Assembly: GCA_025403435.1 (NCBI GenBank)
Contig: CM046333.1
Span: 37,717,521 to 37,781,520 of the forward strand
DNA length: 64,000 bases
Origin: Artocarpus heterophyllus
Taxonomy: Eukaryota; Streptophyta; Magnoliopsida; Rosales; Moraceae
Reading direction: 5' to 3'
Positions 10,871-23,647 of this stretch are shown in pieces. Numbering within the stretch: the first letter of the stretch is position 1; each line of letters begins with the position of its first letter. A program made the translations under genes and the position numbers. Under the pieces are notes generated by a model, which was not told the DNA's origin, did not search any database, and saw only the letters and a list, made by a program, of their open reading frames with translations.

Positions 10871-12906
10871 TGTTAGACATGTATGCCCTAAGGAGTAAAA
10901 ATGTAATAAGTTTTTGGAGACATTTTTTTTATCAATAAAGAATTTATTCATTATTTATATACCAAATCATGTCCTCTTTACGTTCATATTTGTTGAATGT
11001 ATGTTAAGCAAATAATAGTCTGAAACTGTCGGTCTAAACCTTAAGAATTGGGCATATGATGGACGGATTATGCGGAAGACACGATTCTTAAGGTGATGGT
11101 CTAAATCATACGATCTGCAATCGAGAGAATAAAGTTGGGCGCTCTATTCATGCAAAGATTGTTATGTTATTTATATCCCTTTTGGGAGATGGTTTGTCTT
11201 GACCATCGGAGGTGAACTCCGTGAATAGAAACATTGGCACGTTGTCATAAGTGACGATGTGTTGGATCGGGATATAAAGTGAATTGATTTAGATTAATAA
11301 TTCTGTCTCGGTAAATCGATTCACTTTAGACAATCATTTATATTGTATATTAATCTTGAGATGCATAGTGGGCCCATTGTCTTGACTCTTGTCTTTTGAT
11401 GTACCAAAAGGTGACACCCACATCTTAATAGTGGTATGCATGCCAGTACGTTGGAGGCATGACTCTTGATAGCGTAGACCTGTTATTCATAGATATGGAA
11501 TCCATAGCTCCTCTTGAGGAGTAATGAATCCTCTTATATGCGTTATCCTGTAATTGAAAAACTAAAGCACTCAACCATTTGGATACATAGGTGTAACCAA
11601 ATAGTATATTGTCATTGGATACTAAGTTTTCTGATTGTGAGATAATGGAATGTAAGATAAAAATAATCGGGAAGGTAAGACAAAACTTGTCCTTAAGCTG
11701 ATTATGGATTATCATATGGGGATACGATACACTATGATATGTCATGGAGACTTAGCTATACGAGCTTCGTAATTCTATGAAGTTCGAGAGTGCAGCTCCA
11801 AGCTTTTAGTGGAGTAGTGTTGGAGTTGATAATTATGAAATGTATATATGGGATATTGGGTTCATAATTATCAGGAGCTTGAACTATATAGGTCTATTTG
11901 GTCCCCTTTGCTAGCTCACAATATCCTATAACGACACGGCATGCTTTTCCAATAACTGATGACTTATGTCAGATTTATTAGATTGGTTGAAATTTAGAAG
12001 AATCAAATAATTCATGTCTGTTTATCGGGTGAATTAATTTTGTGATAAAATTGATTCAAGATAAACTTGTTGAATTATTGGGATCGGATAATTCTTGTCT
12101 GTCTATCGGTTGATTTAATTTTAGATAACTTAGATCAATATAAACTTGTAGAATTATTGGGAATTGATTTATTTTCTTAGAGATTATCTAGATAAAGTTG
12201 TTTTGATCAGATAACTTATCTATTGGGTTATTTGAATTAAAACTGGGACTTTATCCTATAAAATCTCAGGTGAAAAATAAAAGATTCGCGAGATTTTTTA
12301 TTCGGCAGTTCGGCCTGCCGATGGACGACTTCGGCTTGCCGATGGGACCTGTTTGACCTGCCCATCAAGTGGTTCAGCTTGCCGATCAGCGACGGATAAG
12401 ATCACGCGTTTCCACGCGGATCTTATCAGATATTGATCTGAACTTGATTCTATTTCGAGTTTTTGAGACCTAATCTGATAAGAACTGACCCTAGGACCAA
12501 TCTCTATATAAAAGGGAGTAAGTCTTAAGAGTTACTCAGATCAATTGAGAGATTAAGATAGATACTCTGCTAGTGAGAATCTAAAAACTCCCTGAGAGTT
12601 TTTGTTCACAAATCACGAACACTTGCTTTAGGTTCTCTCGATTGGTTGGAAGGAGTGTCACCTAGTGGAAGAGCTGTACGTGTGAGCCCACACTTACTCC
12701 GGTCATAGATAGAGAATAGCAAAGAAGACCAGTTGGTTGAGGCTCTTTTGGAACGTTACTTCTCTTCACGTTTTGCGAGGGTTCTTTAGCACACAAAGTT
12801 TAGTAAGATCTAGTTAATGTATGCATATAGTATGTCAAACTTGTGTTTTGAAAATTACTCTGATGTAAATTTTTTAAAACTTCACTGCGTACTATTTTTT
12901 TCAACA
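10871..12906 (+). repeat. 3' LTR of copia element 1
   Basis: This 2036-bp LTR runs from TGTTAGACATG to TTCAACA. Compared with the 5' LTR it keeps the terminal TG, the GC-rich TTCGGC cluster (12301-12390) and the TATA box at about 12505. Point differences and small indels from the left copy are spread throughout. Confidence 0.92.
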
Positions 12907-15900
12907 TCTATAATATTGTACCTTGCCTCTCAATTTTATAAAATAAGTTAAAACATCCCCCAATCTATTAAAAACAAGTCAAAAGCCCCCTCTGTTTAAT
13001 TCCATCTATAAATTTAATGGAATTGCTAACAAGGCATATAATTAATGATTAATTAAAGGTGTTTAATTCTAATGAATCTTGATTAAATATTTTACATAAA
13101 AAAACTAATTGAACATTAAAAAAATAAAAATTAAAAAACCTTGTCACCGCCATTTAATACAAAAACTTATTAGCCAAACACCCTCTTTTGCTCATCGCTA
13201 GCAACCTAGACCACCCAAACCAGCCTGTGCATGGACGATGACTAAATAGCCTTTCCTTCGCACTACATGCGACCAGCCTCCCAAACATGCCACAATGATA
13301 AGCTTTTCCACCCCTACCAAACCCACGATGACGACAACCACTTGTAACCACAACCCTACGTCATCGCCTCATTGGACCCAACGATTGCCCTCTACAACAA
13401 CCATCCCTTTCATTGAACCAACCCCCTCCATGACAAATATCCGCTTCGCTGACCTGGCCCCCCGTAATGACTTAGCCTAGGCGACCCCTTTGAGGCGGGC
13501 CAATCGCCCTCCCACCACCCTTCTATTGCCCCTCTCCCCACTATGACCCAGCCTTCCTAAACAGGCCCATCCGCCTCCCACCCCTAGCCATAACCGTCTC
13601 TTACCCATGTCAGATTTGCTTGCAACAACGTTGCTATAGCTGGCAATGTTGGTTGCGTCACTTGTAGAGGGGGATGAGTTTTTTATTAGTATATATTAGG
13701 GTTTTAGATGAACAGTTTGTTGAAAAAATTAATTTTGTGATGCAATAAATTTTAAAAGTTTTTATTTCACCCAGAATCATACTTAGGTTGCTATAAATAA
13801 TGAATAGAATTCTAATTAAAGCGCACATGTTGATAAACAAAAAGCAACACATTTGACAAAAAATCTCAACCTTTAGATCTTCAATGCTATGCCTATGACT
13901 ATTCCTTCTTCTTGTTGTGTGTGTGGGCATGACTCAGTAGAATATCACCATAACTTCTTTCCTTCCAACTGGACTATGTGCTTGACGAACTTAGAACACT
14001 TAAAGAAGTGATCAAAACTCAACTTTCTAAGTCGTACAACAGCAGTCTAAAAATAATGAGGAGTGAAGCTCTATTTATAGAGTTGTTGAAGGAGGTAGAA
14101 GTCTATCAGAATTAGAAGAGAATTTGCTCTCTCCTTTTACTAGCTTTACACGCCAAGCAAGGGATGCTTGGCCCTTGGTGTACACTCCAACTTCAAGTAG
14201 AGAGGAATTCAAATTTATCCAATCACAGTGTAGGGTTTTTGTGATTATATGCATCATCCAAGATAATTCCTATTCAAATAATTCTATTTAAATTAAAATT
14301 TGATTATTCAAGATAATTATCTAATTTAAATAATTATTAATAATTATCCTTTGTCCAAATTCAAATACAATTAGAATTTAAATTAATTATCCCAATAATT
14401 ATATTTTATCCTTCATATTTTATATTGTCTTTCTATCCTACATTATTGATCGTTACCTATATATGTCCCTCCTACTAAAATATAAGCTAAATATCGTTTG
14501 ATACTTGTATGAAATTACTCATGCAATGAAAAGAAAATAATGAAATCTGTAGTAAAATTCAATTAATAGTACATCCAACATATGCAATATCCAACTTACC
14601 ATTTTCTTTTTATTAATTTGTGTCTCTTGGATGTAGTGTTGGGTTTTTGGCTCTTTAGCTATCCCACATTGATTAGGAATAATGCTTTTTGCCTTATGTG
14701 GGCATATATGTAATTTACTTGCACGTCAGTTATATATAAAGCTTTATATATCTTGCAGGCTTGATAAAAAAAAGCTTAGTTTGTGATTCTAATCGTCTCA
14801 AAATTAAAAACATTTGTTTTCTGACTAATATCATCTCTCTTTGGGAATTTGGGAACTCGTTCAAGTAAGCTTGTCGTTGTTTTTTTTTTTTTTTGTAATT
14901 TTAGCATTCATAAAAATTCTCCATTTTAGAAACTGGTTTCTTTTGTTAGTTTTAGAAGCAGTTTGGGTGTATTCATTATTTGAGTTTTGTGAGTTTTAGG
15001 TGGTGAGAATCTTTTATTCAGGCTTTTGAAATCCCCTTGTTTATAGTAGAATTATTTGTTGTCATTGCTGTGGACGTGGCCATAAGCTAAACCACATAAA
15101 TAGCCAAAATTCACCTTCCTTATATATCAAGAAACTTCTATTGATCTCTCCATTTTAATACTACTAATTCATCTATTTTTTTTTTTTTGAGTCCTAAAAC
15201 TTGCATGTGATAATTAATTTCTCAATTTCCTATTGTATTTAGAAAAATTCTAGTTTTTCTTTATATATATATATATAAATTTATTAAAAATTTAAATTAT
15301 AAATTTCATAACAATGTTTTTGTAAAGGAAATATAACTTATTATTTCAATGTTAGGCCATCTACAATGCAAAATATCAAATCTCAACATCAAAGTTAGCA
15401 CAAATGAGTATAAAATGGTATCTTTTATATATTGTAATATTTCATACTTCGATATACATAACATTATTACAAATACTACACTCATAAAATTGAACTTTTA
15501 TAGGGTGTTTGGAAGAGTGGTGGGAACCGTTGGTTAAAACCACTTTTACTGTAGCATGTGAAAGCTTTACACTATAACAACTTTTTTTATTGTTACTGTA
15601 GCACGTGAGAGCTTTACACTATTTATAACTGAAAAAATGGTGGGAACCCCTTCCAAACACCAGTTAATTTTAAACAACTTAAAAATGGCAATGTTATAAT
15701 TGCTAAATAAAAACATCAACACACATCAACAAATAGTAATTAAATACAAAACTTTGACATATAGTACATTCAGTATCAAATTTTGCAAAAGAAAAAGAAA
15801 AACGTATTTAAAAATATTTTTTTTATTTAAATGCCAAAATTTAACATTTTTACATTAATTTAAAGGCGTCTTATTAATGTTATTAACTCAATATTTTTAT

Positions 15901-16641
15901 TTTAAGAAAGACTATGATAAGGACCTCTAAAAATCTCTTTAATTTTTTTTTTACTATCAGATTGAAATTTAGTGGTCCAAAATCTAAGTACCATAAAATC
16001 AAAAATAAACATAACCACATTTGATTCTAAGATATTTAACACGATAATGATGAGAATAATTTTAAAAAAGTCTCAAATAATTTTAAAAAAAAATAAAAAG
16101 TCGTCATTTGTAGGGGTTCGTCATTGGGTGGAGAAGCTAATAGGTGGTGGGTGGAGAAGAGATAGATTGATAGCCTTTCCCAACCAAAGGATGCGACAGC
16201 TTTTTCTCCTGCTCACAGTCGACGGCAAGCGGCAAAGAATGATGCCTTTGACGGCATATGGCATAGCGTCAGCCCCTCGCAAAAACACAACCACATCCTC
16301 AATCATCAAGCCTCCCTCTCGCCCTTAATCGCAAGATCTAAATCTGCCTTAACGGTCAGAGGGCTAGAGGGTGGCATAGGTAGACTGCCGAGGGCGGGGC
16401 TTGCAATGGTGTCACCATAGACCCACTCGTGATGCCTTTCGCACCCATCGCCATCCATGATTTTATCATGATGGAGATCACCCAAGCAATGGAGCTCCGA
16501 CCTTCCACAAGGCCTTAAGCGACGATTCGTGTCGGTATCCCCTCTTGAAGTCAGGAGCCATGGTGATCGAGACAGAATGGCGGGATCCATCACGATGGGG
16601 ACATGGTCGAGTTGCTTTGCTATGGCTATTCCCGACCTGTT
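12907..16641. other. intergenic DNA, no gene recognised
   Basis: Mostly AT-rich. Two GC-richer islands (about 13150-13640 and 16110-16640) have short overlapping ORFs on both strands with low-complexity Pro/Arg/Thr translations and no recognisable domain; they may be old transposon or gene fragments. A TATATAAA box near 14730 follows a TCCCACATTG motif, as in some LTR promoters, but no flanking LTR was identified. A MITE-like unit lies at 15503-15661. The second island continues across the element 2 insertion at 23648. Confidence 0.45.
15503..15661. mobile_element. MITE, GGGTGTTTGG family (copy A)
   Basis: Imperfect inverted termini: GGGTGTTTGGAAG at the left, CTTCCAAACACC at the right. The interior carries GTGGGAACC in inverted arrangement near both ends and two copies of an AGCTTTACACTAT block. 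About 159 bp, no ORF. Related sequence recurs at 41615-41778 and 27840-28086. No clear target duplication was found, so the superfamily is uncertain (hAT-like by its ends). Confidence 0.65.
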
Positions 16642-16646
16642 ACTGT

Positions 16647-17112
16647 TGTTAAAACAAAATATTGTGAGAAAACCATCATCACCTAGGATCATTCATGTCA
16701 AATCACCAAGAATATTAATAAGATGCAGAAGTTAACCAAAATCTATTGATTGAATGTGATTCTTGAGTCTGTAGGTTGAGGATTTTCCAAGTCTGGTACG
16801 TAAGTCATCCTTTAAAGAATGCCTCTGTAATTTCTCCATAGACGGGGAATAGAAAAATAATGTACGTACTGACTTAGGGACCACAACCCCTTTTAAAACT
16901 GCTAAACCCTAACAGTTATCCTTAATTATCAATTTCGCCTATCATAAAATTAGTAATTATATTTTAGTCTCTACACATAGGAGGCCCACACTTAATGATG
17001 CATTAAAAGCCCAAAACCTAAATTAATCACTTTTAATTGAGCAACCTTATCTGAAAGCCTTTAATTCATATTTATTTAATATATTAGCCCATACTTTGGA
17101 TTAATTCCAACA
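16647..17112 (-). repeat. 3' LTR of copia element 2
   Basis: Begins TGTTAAAACAAAAT and ends AATTCCAACA in + orientation. It matches 23183-23642 along its length. It is the 3' LTR because the polypurine tract lies beside its inner edge. Confidence 0.93.
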
Positions 17113-17124
17113 ATCTTCCACTTG
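17113..17124 (-). other. polypurine tract of copia element 2
   Basis: Minus-strand sequence CAAGTGGAAGAT directly precedes the 3' LTR. It is the same type of tract as in element 1. Confidence 0.8.
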
Positions 17125-17417
17125 GGCTATATATGAAACTTTATAAATGTGAATTATACCTTATGAGCTCATGAATTTTGCTATCAAAAACTTTTGCATC
17201 TCAACAATCTTGTTCATTAACTATATCAATATAGGACCAAAGCAACCTTTGTTACATATGTCATAACTAGACCCATCAATGATCACATATACCAATACAA
17301 CTAATGACAAGATCAAGCATGGATGTGTAGCATGAAAATTTCATGCAATATGATCTTAACATACCTATTTCTAACTGGTCCAGCTAAAAACCTTAGTGAG
17401 ATCAAACCATACCAAAA

Positions 17418-18200
17418 TCAGAGTGTGAATAAACCGAGAACTTTATTTTTGCAGAAAATAACTTTAAAATATCCATAAATTGAAATAACTGAAAATATAT
17501 CTATATCATAAAAGCATCTAAAATTACAAACTCCTACTAAAAACTGAATATCCTGAAATGATATGACACCCATACGAACAGTATGCTCATGAAACATTTT
17601 GGGTGGCAATCTCTTAGTAAGCGGATCCGCAATCATGGAGTTTATGCCGATATGTTTTGTAGACAACTGTTCACTCTAAACTCTTTCTTTCACAACTAGG
17701 AACTTGATCTCTATATGCTTTGACTTCGTCGAGCTTCTGTTGTTGTTGGAATATAAAACTGCTGACTTATTGTCACAAAATAACTTGAGTGGTCTTTGAA
17801 TATTGTCCACTATGCCAGCCCTATGACAAAATTTTACAGCCATATTCTATGATTAGATACCTCATAACACGCTATGAACTCTGCCGCCATCGTAGAAGAT
17901 GCTATAAGAGACTTTTTAGCACTCTTCCAAGAGATAACACCTCCAGCCAGAAGGTAGACATAGCCCGACATAGATTTCATGCTATCTTGGCATCTAACAT
18001 AATCAGAGTCAGTATACCCAATGATCTCAAGCTGTTCTGACCTCCGATACGTGAGCATGTAGGCCATTGTTTTTTGTAAATACCTCAAGACTTGTTTGGC
18101 TGCTACCCAATGATCCTTTCCAGAATTGTTTAAGTACCTGCCCAACATCCCTGTAACGCACGCAATATCTGAATGCGTACAAACCTAAGCATACATTAGA
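17418..18200 (-). pseudogene. copia element 2 RNase H and C-terminus, degenerate
   Basis: The minus-strand frame at 17834-18148 contains LGRYLNN, KQVLRYL, GYTDSDY, SGYVYLLAGGVISWKSAKK and the acidic AAEFIA block. The last block at 17418-17666 reads HIGINSMIADPLTKRLPPKMF, the conserved copia C-terminus. The intervening part is out of frame and contains stops. Confidence 0.88.
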
Positions 18201-18229
18201 ATCCCTACTACCAACACATAAGGAATGTT

Positions 18230-19131
18230 ATGCATTTCCTTAACCTCAAGATTATTCTTAAGGCACTAATTGAGACTAAACTTGTCTCCTTTAGCCATAG
18301 GGGTATCACCTGGTTTATAATCTTGCACGCCATATCTCTTGAGAACCTTTTTGATATAACTCTTTTGTGATAATCCTAGAATACCCCGAGAGCTATCTCG
18401 GTGTATCTGTATACCTAACACAAAAGAGGCATCACTAAGATCCTTCCTCTCAAATTTCTTTAATAGAAATCTCTTGGTTTCGTGCAATAAGCCTACATCG
18501 TTGTTGGCAAGCAAAATGTCATCGACATACAAAACCAAGAAAATATACTTGCTTCCACTGAACTTGTGGTATATATGATCATTGACCAAATTCATCAAAA
18601 CCGAACGAGAGGATAACCTGATGAAATTTGTAATACCACTGACGAGAAGCTTGCTTAAGCCCATAAATGGATTTCTTTAATTTGCAAACTATCTTCTTTG
18701 TATCTCCTGACATAAAGTTTTTCGATTGCACCATATAGATTGTTTCATCAATGTCGCCATTGAGAAACGCAGTCTTAACATCCATCTGATAAAGCTCAAG
18801 ATCAAAACGTGCCACTAATGCCGTTGTAATCTTGAAAGAGTCTTTCAAAGAAATCAGAAAAAAAAGTCTCTTTATAATCGATGTCTTCTTTCTATGTAAA
18901 GCCTTTAGCGACAAGACAGGCCTTATATCTCTCCACATTACCTTTTGAATCCCTCTTGGTCTTAAATATCCATTTGCAACTAATGGGTTTCGCACCTTCA
19001 AGCAATGGGACAAGATCCCAAACGTCATTGTCCTTCATAGACTTTATCTTTTCATTCATGGCATCAATCCACTCTTGAGATCTAGAACTTTCTATGGCTT
19101 GACAGAAGTTGATTGGATCATCTTCCATCAC
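18230..19131 (-). pseudogene. copia element 2 reverse transcriptase, degenerate
   Basis: Three overlapping minus-strand frames together cover RT: 18892-19131 (AKPISCKWIFKTKR, LVAKGFT), 18579-19028 (YQMDVKTAFLNGD, KKSIYGLKQAS) and 18266-18664 (LYVDDILLANND, FVLGIQIHRD). The catalytic YVDD survives. Frameshifts near 18890 and 18590 break the gene. Confidence 0.9.
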
Positions 19132-20707
19132 ACTAATGTCAAACTCATGTTCTTAGAGAAATACAATGTAATCATCTAGTACTGCATTTCTCTTTTCTCT
19201 AGTGGATCTCCTTAATGGCATAGGTTCTTGAGTTGGTAGAGTTTGTTTTTTTTAGAACAATTTCTAGAATGGGAGGTTCTTTAACATTATCTTGATTTGG
19301 ATCTGCTTCTTGAACAATGTCAGGAATAGGAACCTGATGAATGTCAATAACAGTTGTAGGAATATCAACATATTCTTCTTTAAAGACAAAGTCCCTAACC
19401 TTATCTCCCCTAGCAAACTCAACATCCTCAAAGAACCAGATATTTCTTGTCTCAAATATTGATTTAGGCATGGGATCATAAAACTTGTACCCCCTGAATC
19501 TTTTAGAGTATCCAATAAAATAACAACTTATCGTCATTGAGTTAGTTTCTTTTCATTAGGCCTATAAGGCCTTGCCTCAGTTGGACATCCCCAAACATGC
19601 AAATGCTTTATACTAGGCTTCTTGTCCATCCAAAGTTCATAAGGGGTCTTCACAGTTGCTTTAGTTGAAACCCTGTTAAGGATATATGCTGCAGTCTTAA
19701 GTGCTTCTCCCCATAAGTGATTATGGTAAGGTAGAATGAGAAATCATGCTTCTTACCATGTCCTTAAGCGTCCTGTTTCATCTTTTAGCAACACCATTCA
19801 TAGTGTACTGTGGGATGATACCTTTTTCCTCTAGGAATTTAGCAAACGGTCCTGAACGTTGTTTACCTGAACTGTCATATTTGCCATAGTACTCACTACC
19901 ACGGTCAAATCTGTCGTATTTAATCTTTTTGTTGAGTTGGTTTTCAACTTTAGCCTTATAATTTTTGAACACATCCAGCGACTGTGACTTTTCATGATTA
20001 AGATATATGTAGCCATATCTGAAAAAATCGTCTATGAATGTTATAAAATATTGTTGACCATTCCAAGAAGCCATAGAGAATGGCCCACAAATATCTGTAT
20101 GTATAAGTTCTAAGACGTCCAAAGTTCTATTGGCTTCAAATATCCTTTTATTGGTTTGTTTCCCTTTAATACAGTTGACATAAATATCAAAATATGTAAA
20201 GTCTAAGGGGTCGAGAATTTCATCTGACATAAGTTCCTCTATTCTCTTTCTGGAGATATGTCCCAATCTATTGTGCCATAACGCAGCTGAATTCTCATTA
20301 GTTGATTTTCTCTTTATACCTCGTGTACTTAATTACAGGGATTTATTAAATGAAGCAATTATATCAGGTAAATAAAGATTATCATAACCTCATAAAGAAC
20401 CGGATCCAACCAATTTTGAATCATGAAACAAACTAAATTTTCTATTTTCAAATGAACAAGAATAACCAGATTTGTCCAAAACAGAAATAGAAATTAAATT
20501 CTGTCTAAAAGATGGTACAATAAATGTCTCATCGAAACCCAAATAAAATCCATTCTTTAACAATAATCTAAATTTTCGTATTGCTTCAACTTTAACCTTT
20601 TTGTCATTGCCTACGTAGATGTATTTTTCACCATCATTTGGCTTTCGGCATCTTAGGCATCCCTACATAGACACACTGATGTGAGTAGTTGCACCAGAAT
20701 CTATCCA
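19132..20707 (-). pseudogene. copia element 2 protease and integrase, degenerate
   Basis: The protease DSGA lies near 20690 on the minus strand. The integrase frame at 19778-20266 starts in the HHCC region (GHISRKRIEEL); the zinc site reads YVNCIKGK where C-x2-C is expected. HTDICGPF gives the first catalytic Asp and FDRGSEYYG the second. The expected Glu of the family's NGVAERR block reads Lys, and the next Arg codons run into TGA, so the catalytic triad is broken. The rest (19199-19537) includes the conserved GYSKRFRGYKFYDP block after the core. Confidence 0.88.
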
Positions 20708-21758
20708 TCAAGTGTGTTCAGGTACCGAGGTTAAATTAACCTCTAAAGAAATCAAATGAAAAAACATACCTTTCTTGGCATGCCAAGCGTGATAATTGAT
20801 GCAATGCTTCTTCTTATGTCCTGCAGCTCTACAGAAGAAACAACCCGTACCTTCTAGATCAACCGGTCTCTTTTGTTGCTTCTTTTGAGGTGCAGTAACT
20901 GTAGCTTCCTTATTATTCTTTCTTTTCTTCCCTTTGTCCTTAGAAGTATTAGCCAAGTGAGCATTTTTTGTCTTTTCTTGCTTCAACCTTTCTTCTTCTT
21001 ACACACAATGTGAGATGAGCTCATTAAGAGACCAAGTCTCCTTTTGGTAGTTATAACTCACCTTAAACTAATTGAATTGTGCAAGAAGAGATATAAGAAC
21101 CAAATGCACTAGTAAGTCCTCAGAAAAGGTCAAGCTTAAGTGCTCTCAATTTTGAAGCAAGATGAGACATCTCCATGATGTACTCCATAATGTTCCCTTT
21201 ACCTCTGTGTCTCATTAAGATGAGGCTTGCCAAAAGTGTACTTGTTTTAGCCTTTTTATTTTTGACAAATCCCTTCTCAATGTCCTCAAGGAACTCTTTG
21301 GATGTCTTTATCGTTTCTGATATAGTGTCCCTGAATGCTTCTGGAATGGCCTTCTTTATGATCATCATACACATGCGATTTGACTTCTCCCACCTTTCCA
21401 TGTCCCTCTTTTCATCAGATAAACTCTTATCTGTAAGAGATACTGAAGAAGGAACCCTTAATGCAAGGTCGAGATCCATGACTCTGAGAACTATAAGGAG
21501 ATTCTCTTGCTATGATTTGAAGTTGCTACCATTCAGCATAGGAATTGAATTGATGTTGGCAATAATGTTAGAGGCAGAACTAGTAGCTGAAACAAAGAAC
21601 AAAAGAAACAAACCCAAAACAAGCTCCATAAGAATCCAAAAAAACAATAATAAATCCAAATAAAGGTAAACACATCTCAAGATATCGGGCACTCCATTAA
21701 TAATTAGTTTTTGGATAGAAATATTAATTTGTAAGTGATATCTTGATGTAGTAATCAA
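20708..21758 (-). pseudogene. copia element 2 gag, degenerate
   Basis: Minus-strand pieces at 21510-21758, 21120-21479 and 20708-20986 form a broken Gag. The middle piece has the UBN2-like region (DKSLSDEKRDMERWEKSNRM, ending at MSHLASKLRAL). The last piece is Lys-rich, then carries a CCHC zinc knuckle CFFCRAAGHKKKHC with intact C-x2-C-x4-H-x4-C spacing. Frame breaks fall at about 21490 and 21000-21120. Confidence 0.87.
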
Positions 21759-23167
21759 ATACTAACAATGAAAACATGTCAAACAATAAATCTTCCTTTG
21801 GGTCAATTTATTGTTCACATGTAAAATTGAATAATCATCACGTATTTATCACCACAAGTATACATGCAATATTGTCAAATATTGCCTTCCTTTGGGCTGG
21901 TCAATATTCACATAAGTTATATGAACACAATCGTTTATATTTTAAAACAAATTAATTTCCATAATAGAGACCACTTTGGTGACATGTTACTTTAATTAAT
22001 TCATCTCAATATATACATATAAAATACCAATATTTGAATTTAAAATTGTACAAAAAATGACCAAAATTAAAATAAAAAAATTAAAAAAATAAAAATTTTG
22101 ATCAAAGTCAATATGGTTAAAGTCAACTAGTCAACTTGACTGGTTAACCTTGACTAGGTCGGGCCTGGACCGGGTCGGGAGGACCCAACCCGAATCCTAA
22201 CCCAGTCCCCCTTTTTATTTTCACCTTTCCCTTTTTTTTTAATCGGGTCACCCAGGGGCTGGACCCCTGGCGACTATTCAGTCACAGGCTAAAGATTGGC
22301 CCATGTAAAGCACCTTTTCCCCCATCCAGTCACGGGCCTAACTAGCTCGTGTATCCTTTTTTTTTTTAATAACCTGTAACCCAAGGGTTTAGTCCCTAGG
22401 TTAGAACTGATCAGGGCCCGTGTAAGGAGCACCCCAAAAAACCCTTGGGTCATTTGACCCTAGGAGAGAGCTGGCGACCGTTAGGCCATCAATCAGTCTG
22501 GCCGCGGCTCCCTCTCCGGCCGGCGGCCTAGGGTTGCAACCAGAAGGGCCGACGTCGGCGGTCGTAACCCCAGTCACTGACAAACGGCCCCATCATCCCT
22601 TTTTTTTTAAATTTCTACAACCATCGCTCTTCCCGATCTCGCCACAGCTGAAGGCCGTGCTTGCTCGTTGATGTGGGGCTGACAACGACCGTGGTAGGGC
22701 CAGCCGTCGACGAAATGCCTTAAAGACTGCCAATATATATATAAATATATATATTTTTGGCCGTCACTTTCCCTGCTTCGTCGCTACCTCCGTCTTTTCG
22801 ACAGGGCCGTGCCGACGACGGTAGGGTGTCGCTGGCTACATCTTTCCTAGTTTAATATATATAATACACCCACTGAAAAAAAAAACAAAAATAGAAAATT
22901 TTTTTCTCTTGCATAGCATACAGATGCATATATACAGAGGAGTATATATATTAAAACTAAAGCCTGAATATTAAAACTGAATGTGTATGCATAAATTGAA
23001 TTCAACCGAATATGTATATTCCATAAAACATTAAACCAAAAAAAATCTTCAAACAATTGTTTTCAAATTCAACAATTTTAAAGAACCATAGATTGTTAAA
23101 TTTAAGAATTTTTCTAGGAGAATCACATTTAGAAAATTTATTGATTCTCAATGATTTAACATGAAGA
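21759..23167 (-). other. leader of copia element 2
   Basis: About 1.4 kb of non-coding DNA between primer-binding site and gag, long for a copia leader. The part at 22130-22840 is much more GC-rich than its surroundings, with GGGTCGGG/CCCAACCCG and CCCTAGG/CCTAGGG blocks; the rest is AT-rich. An old insertion inside the leader is possible, but no ends could be fixed. Confidence 0.6.
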
Positions 23168-23182
23168 GACTCTGATACTATT
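23168..23182 (-). other. primer-binding site of copia element 2
   Basis: On the minus strand, AGTATCAGAG follows the LTR end directly after a short AAT. It matches the tRNA-Met type site TGGTATCAGAGC with changes, and fixes the minus orientation. Confidence 0.8.
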
Positions 23183-23642
23183 TGTTAAAACAAAATATTG
23201 TGATAAAAACTATAATCACTCAAGATCATTCATGTCAAATCACTAATAATATTAATAAGATGCGGAAGCTAACCTGAATCCATTGATTGAATGTGATTCT
23301 TGAGTCTGTAGGTTGAGGATCTTACAAGTTTGGTATGTAAGTCCTCATTCAAAGAATGCCTTTGTAGTTTTTCTGAAGATGGAGAATAGAAAAATAACAT
23401 ACGTACTGACTTGGGGACCACAACCCCTTTTATAACTCCTAAACCATAACAGTTATCCTTAATTACCACCCATCATAAAATTAGTAATTATATTTTGGTC
23501 TCTACACATAAGAGGCTCACACTTAAGATGCATTAAAAACTCAAAACCTAAATTGATCACTTTTAATTGGGCAATCTTATCTGATAGCCTTTAATTCACA
23601 TTTATTCAATATATTATCCGATACATTGGATTAATTCCAACA
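23183..23642 (-). repeat. 5' LTR of copia element 2
   Basis: In + orientation it runs TGTTAAAACAAAAT to AATTCCAACA. Length 460 bp against 466 bp for its partner. The neighbouring ACTGT is the target duplication. Confidence 0.93.
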
Positions 23643-23647
23643 ACTGT

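Larger units (their letters stand above)
1182..12906 (+). mobile_element. Ty1/copia LTR retrotransposon 1, decayed, with nested solo LTR
   Basis: Order is LTR, primer-binding site, leader, nested solo LTR, gag, protease, integrase, reverse transcriptase, RNase H, polypurine tract, LTR. Integrase lies before reverse transcriptase, which is diagnostic of copia. The two LTRs are 2014 and 2036 bp and align along their length with scattered substitutions and small indels, so the insertion is old. No target duplication is visible (ATACC on the left, TCTAT on the right), and the left LTR has lost its terminal TG. Frameshifts and stops make all genes non-functional. Without the solo LTR the element is about 9.7 kb. 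Confidence 0.93.
16642..23647 (-). mobile_element. Ty1/copia LTR retrotransposon 2 with target duplication
   Basis: The element spans 16647-23642 on the minus strand and is flanked by perfect 5-bp duplications ACTGT at 16642-16646 and 23643-23647. LTRs are 466 bp (16647-17112) and 460 bp (23183-23642) and differ by scattered substitutions. Reading on the minus strand the order is LTR, primer-binding site, 1.4-kb leader, gag, protease, integrase, RT, RNase H, polypurine tract, LTR. Frameshifts and stops disable all genes. It is a different family from element 1: much shorter LTRs and no sequence match. Confidence 0.95.

Noticed and set aside
14640..14760. TCCCACATTG plus TATATAAA promoter-like block
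   Set aside because: It resembles some LTR promoters, but no LTR ends, second copy or coding region was found around it.
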